Of a stretch of 6,166 bases of DNA, positions 5,145 through 6,166 are shown in pieces. Each line of letters starts with the position of its first letter. Positions within the stretch are counted from its first letter, which is position 1. The stretch is from an uncultured Actinotalea sp. (GTDB lineage Bacteria > Actinomycetota > Actinomycetes > Actinomycetales > Cellulomonadaceae): positions 1-6,166 of the forward strand of contig NZ_CAMPHH010000203.1 in NCBI RefSeq assembly GCF_946885855.1, written 5' to 3'. The notes beneath the pieces are model-generated. The model did no database searches. It saw only the letters and a program-made list of their open reading frames with translations, and was not told the DNA's origin. Position numbers and translations under genes: made by a program.

Positions 5145-5495
5145 GTGCGGCTCACGACGCTGCTCGACACGCTGAACCAGGGCGGATCCGGCCCCTGGCC
5201 CACCCCGATGCCCACCGCCACCGAGGCGGACACCTTCGACCAGCTGGTCGCGACCCTCATCCCCTGCCGGGAGCACGACGCCGAGCTCTGGTTCGCCGAG
5301 TCCACGGCGGACGTGGAGCTCGCGAAGTCCCTGTGCCAGGAGTGCCCGCTGCGCGAGGGCTGCCTGGCCGGCGCCGTCGAGCGCCAGGAGCCGTGGGGTG
5401 TCTGGGGTGGCGAGGTCTTCGTCGGTGGTGTCGTCGTCCCGCGCAAGCGCGGCCGCGGCCGGCCGCGCAAGGACGAGTCCGCCCCGGCCGCGTGA
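5145..5495 (+). CDS. whiB7: WhiB7, Fe-S cluster transcription factor for intrinsic antibiotic resistance
   Basis: WhiB7 (WblC in streptomycetes) carries a redox-sensitive [4Fe-4S] cluster, binds region 4 of the primary sigma factor, and activates its own gene and a regulon of efflux, ribosome-protection and drug-modifying genes. The protein has 116 residues. Four cluster ligands are in place: C41, then C64-x2-C67-x5-C73. EPWGVWGGE (82-90) holds the WhiB turn. RGRGRPRK (102-109) is an AT-hook, and that hook is what separates WhiB7 from other WhiB proteins. The residues from ELWFA to the hook line up closely with mycobacterial WhiB7. The N-terminal 30 residues are longer than in that protein and are not conserved. 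The start is GTG 5145, after GGGAGGA. Expression should be controlled by the autoregulated promoter and by the leader attenuator. The gene lies downstream of uvrD2, as in M. tuberculosis. Confidence 0.95.
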   Translation: MRLTTLLDTLNQGGSGPWPTPMPTATEADTFDQLVATLIPCREHDAELWFAESTADVELAKSLCQECPLREGCLAGAVERQEPWGVWGGEVFVGGVVVPRKRGRGRPRKDESAPAA

Positions 5496-5502
5496 CCGCC
5501 CC

Positions 5503-5539
5503 GAGGACCCCCGACCGTCGTCGACGGTCGGGGGTCCTC
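5503..5539. terminator. Strong hairpin terminator after whiB7
   Basis: GAGGACCCCCGACCGTC (5503-5519) and its exact reverse complement (5523-5539) form a 17-bp perfect stem with a GTC loop, eight bases after the whiB7 stop. The T-tract is weak (CTCCTGC). Being symmetric, it can also end transcription arriving on the minus strand from the ThiF-like remnant, whose stop is at 5593. The 53 bases between hold nothing else recognisable. Confidence 0.8.
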
Positions 5540-5592
5540 CTGCGTGCGGCCACGGCCGCCGCCGCACCGGTGGAACCGGCCGTGGCACCGAC

Positions 5593-5937
5593 TCACCGCG
5601 GGGCGGCGGGGAGCCCCGTGCAGCCGCAGTCGGGGTGGGTGGCCCACGTCATCGGCCGGGGCAGGACCTCGGGCACGCGGACCTCCCAGGCGGTGCCCGT
5701 GCGAGCCGTGGCGCGCCCGTCCAGGTGCGCCAGGCACTGGGCGACGGCGAGACCGGCACCGACGGCAGCGAGCGTCACCTCCTCGGCGCCGATGACCGGT
5801 GCGCTCGTGGCGACCAGCTGTGCCGCGACGGCGGGCCAGCGCTCGTCCCGGTCGCTGCGGTGCAGCTCGACTTCCGTGCCCGGTCTCAGCGTGTTGCGAT
5901 CGACGATGGCAAGGGTGAGGTACGTGAGCGGGTGCAC
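5593..5937 (-). pseudogene. C-terminal remnant of a ThiF / cyclodehydratase-like adenylyltransferase
   Basis: The minus-strand frame is open from after a TGA at 5970-5968 to a TGA at 5595-5593. The first usable start is GTG 5937, giving 114 residues. From VELHRSDRDERWPAVAAQL (23-41) to THPDCGC (100-106) it reads like the C-terminal part of ThiF/E1-like adenylating proteins, annotated in actinobacteria as ThiF-family or cyclodehydratase-domain proteins. The C-terminal zinc ligands C104 and C106 are present. The partner CxxC pair, expected just before the ELHR segment, is absent, as is the whole nucleotide-binding Rossmann domain. No other frame upstream of 5937 supplies them. Family members are about 300 residues or more, so about two thirds is missing. 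It is most likely inactive. The identity rests on recalled motifs, and a short diverged functional protein is not excluded. Confidence 0.55.
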
Positions 5938-5943
5938 CTCGAT

Positions 5944-5969
5944 CCCCGAGTTGCGGGGACCTCCAACTC
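5944..5969. repeat. Overlapping inverted repeats beside the broken ThiF-like gene
   Basis: CCCCG (5944-5948) pairs with CGGGG (5954-5958) around AGTTG. GAGTTG (5948-5953) also pairs with CAACTC (5964-5969). The two pairings share bases and exclude each other. They sit in the non-coding stretch just before the remnant's first start codon. They might be a regulatory site or the trace of a recombination event; they are short enough to be chance. Confidence 0.3.
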
Positions 5970-6032
5970 ATCACGAGTTTCGAGCGGCGCGCCGGCTCCC
6001 GGTCCGCAGCGGTTGCACGGGCATCTCCATCG

Positions 6033-6057
6033 CCGAAGCCCGAGGCAGGGGCTTCGG
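6033..6057. repeat. Hairpin of terminator type near the right edge
   Basis: CCGAAGCCC (6033-6041) and GGGCTTCGG (6049-6057) form a 9-bp perfect stem with loop GAGGCAG. Its composition is typical of actinobacterial terminators, but neither side has a T-tract. No complete gene ends beside it in the window, so it may be a displaced terminator from a rearranged or inserted segment. Confidence 0.45.
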
Positions 6058-6166
6058 GCGTCGCCGCGGACTTGGCTGGGGGTACCGCGTGCGGCGCAAC
6101 ATCGGCCGTGGCCTGGCTAGGTGGAGGGGCGCTCGCTGCAGGCGGGGCCGGCATCGCAGGCGGGAC

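Larger units (their letters stand above)
5928..6166 (+). pseudogene. Possible fragment of a glycine-rich membrane protein, open at the right edge
   Basis: A plus-strand frame is open from after the TGA at 5925-5927 to the window end (79 codons). It has no ATG or GTG near its beginning; the only early start codon is TTG 6072. Its last 32 residues include ATSAVAWLGGGALAAGG and run on as AGIAGG. This resembles a glycine-zipper hydrophobic segment that recurs in various bacterial membrane-associated proteins of unknown function. The residues before 6072 look like noise or degraded coding sequence, and the hairpin at 6033-6057 lies within them. It could be the decayed front of a gene continuing outside the window, or chance composition in GC-rich DNA. 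Confidence 0.3.

Noticed and set aside
4745..6154. A 469-codon minus-strand open frame antisense to whiB7 and its leader
   Set aside because: Its composition is low-complexity Arg/Pro/Ala/Ser, it crosses a terminator hairpin and the whiB7 gene in antisense, and it has no recognisable motif.
1..6166. tRNA, rRNA, CRISPR array or complete insertion sequence
   Set aside because: I saw no cloverleaf-like arms with a conserved T-loop, no regularly spaced repeats, no transposase motifs and no paired terminal repeats with target duplication.

Overview
The window is very GC-rich DNA (clearly above 70% by eye, not computed). It uses GTG starts freely, TANNNT -10 boxes, and at least two apparently leaderless genes. 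Together with a mycoredoxin, UvrD2 and a WhiB7 regulator, this points to an actinobacterium. The protein sequences look most like Micrococcales of the Cellulomonas type, but that genus-level guess is inference. The order nudC - mrx1 - uvrD2 - whiB7 is the conserved actinobacterial block known in Mycobacterium tuberculosis (nudC, mycoredoxin-1, uvrD2 and whiB7 are adjacent there).

Layout, left to right. (1) Bases 1-1099, minus strand: an APH-fold phosphotransferase whose C-terminal end runs off the left edge. (2) Bases 1100-1170: a short divergent promoter region with a TANNNT box about 6 bases before each GTG start, so both transcripts look leaderless. (3) Bases 1171-2166, plus strand: the Nudix enzyme NudC. 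(4) Bases 2177-2205: a hairpin between convergent genes. (5) Bases 2215-2472, minus strand: mycoredoxin. (6) Bases 2629-4650, plus strand: UvrD2 helicase with a C-terminal HRDC domain. (7) Bases 4651-5144: no large gene, but a dense regulatory leader for whiB7. It holds a promoter with an AT-rich box, a strong ribosome-binding site, a 64-codon upstream ORF, an intrinsic terminator, and an 11-base segment inside the upstream ORF that is exactly complementary to the first arm of that terminator. (8) Bases 5145-5495: whiB7 with its four cysteines, GVWGG turn and AT-hook, followed by a 17-bp perfect terminator hairpin. (9) Bases 5593-5937, minus strand: the C-terminal third of a ThiF/cyclodehydratase-like protein that has lost its N-terminal part. 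(10) Bases 5870-6166: sequence that does not continue that gene, with hairpins and a possible fragment of a glycine-rich membrane segment running off the right edge.

The genes share a stress theme: NAD(H)/NAD-capped RNA turnover (NudC), thiol-redox repair with mycothiol (mycoredoxin), DNA unwinding (UvrD2), and the master regulator of intrinsic antibiotic resistance (WhiB7). The most notable system is the whiB7 leader. The bases show a complete candidate for ribosome-mediated transcription attenuation, with mutually exclusive terminator and antiterminator pairings set by where a ribosome sits on the upstream ORF. The class of mechanism is known for whiB7 in mycobacteria and streptomycetes. 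The particular upstream peptide and pairing here are read directly from this sequence. The second point of interest is the broken ThiF-like gene and the apparent breakpoint near base 5871.
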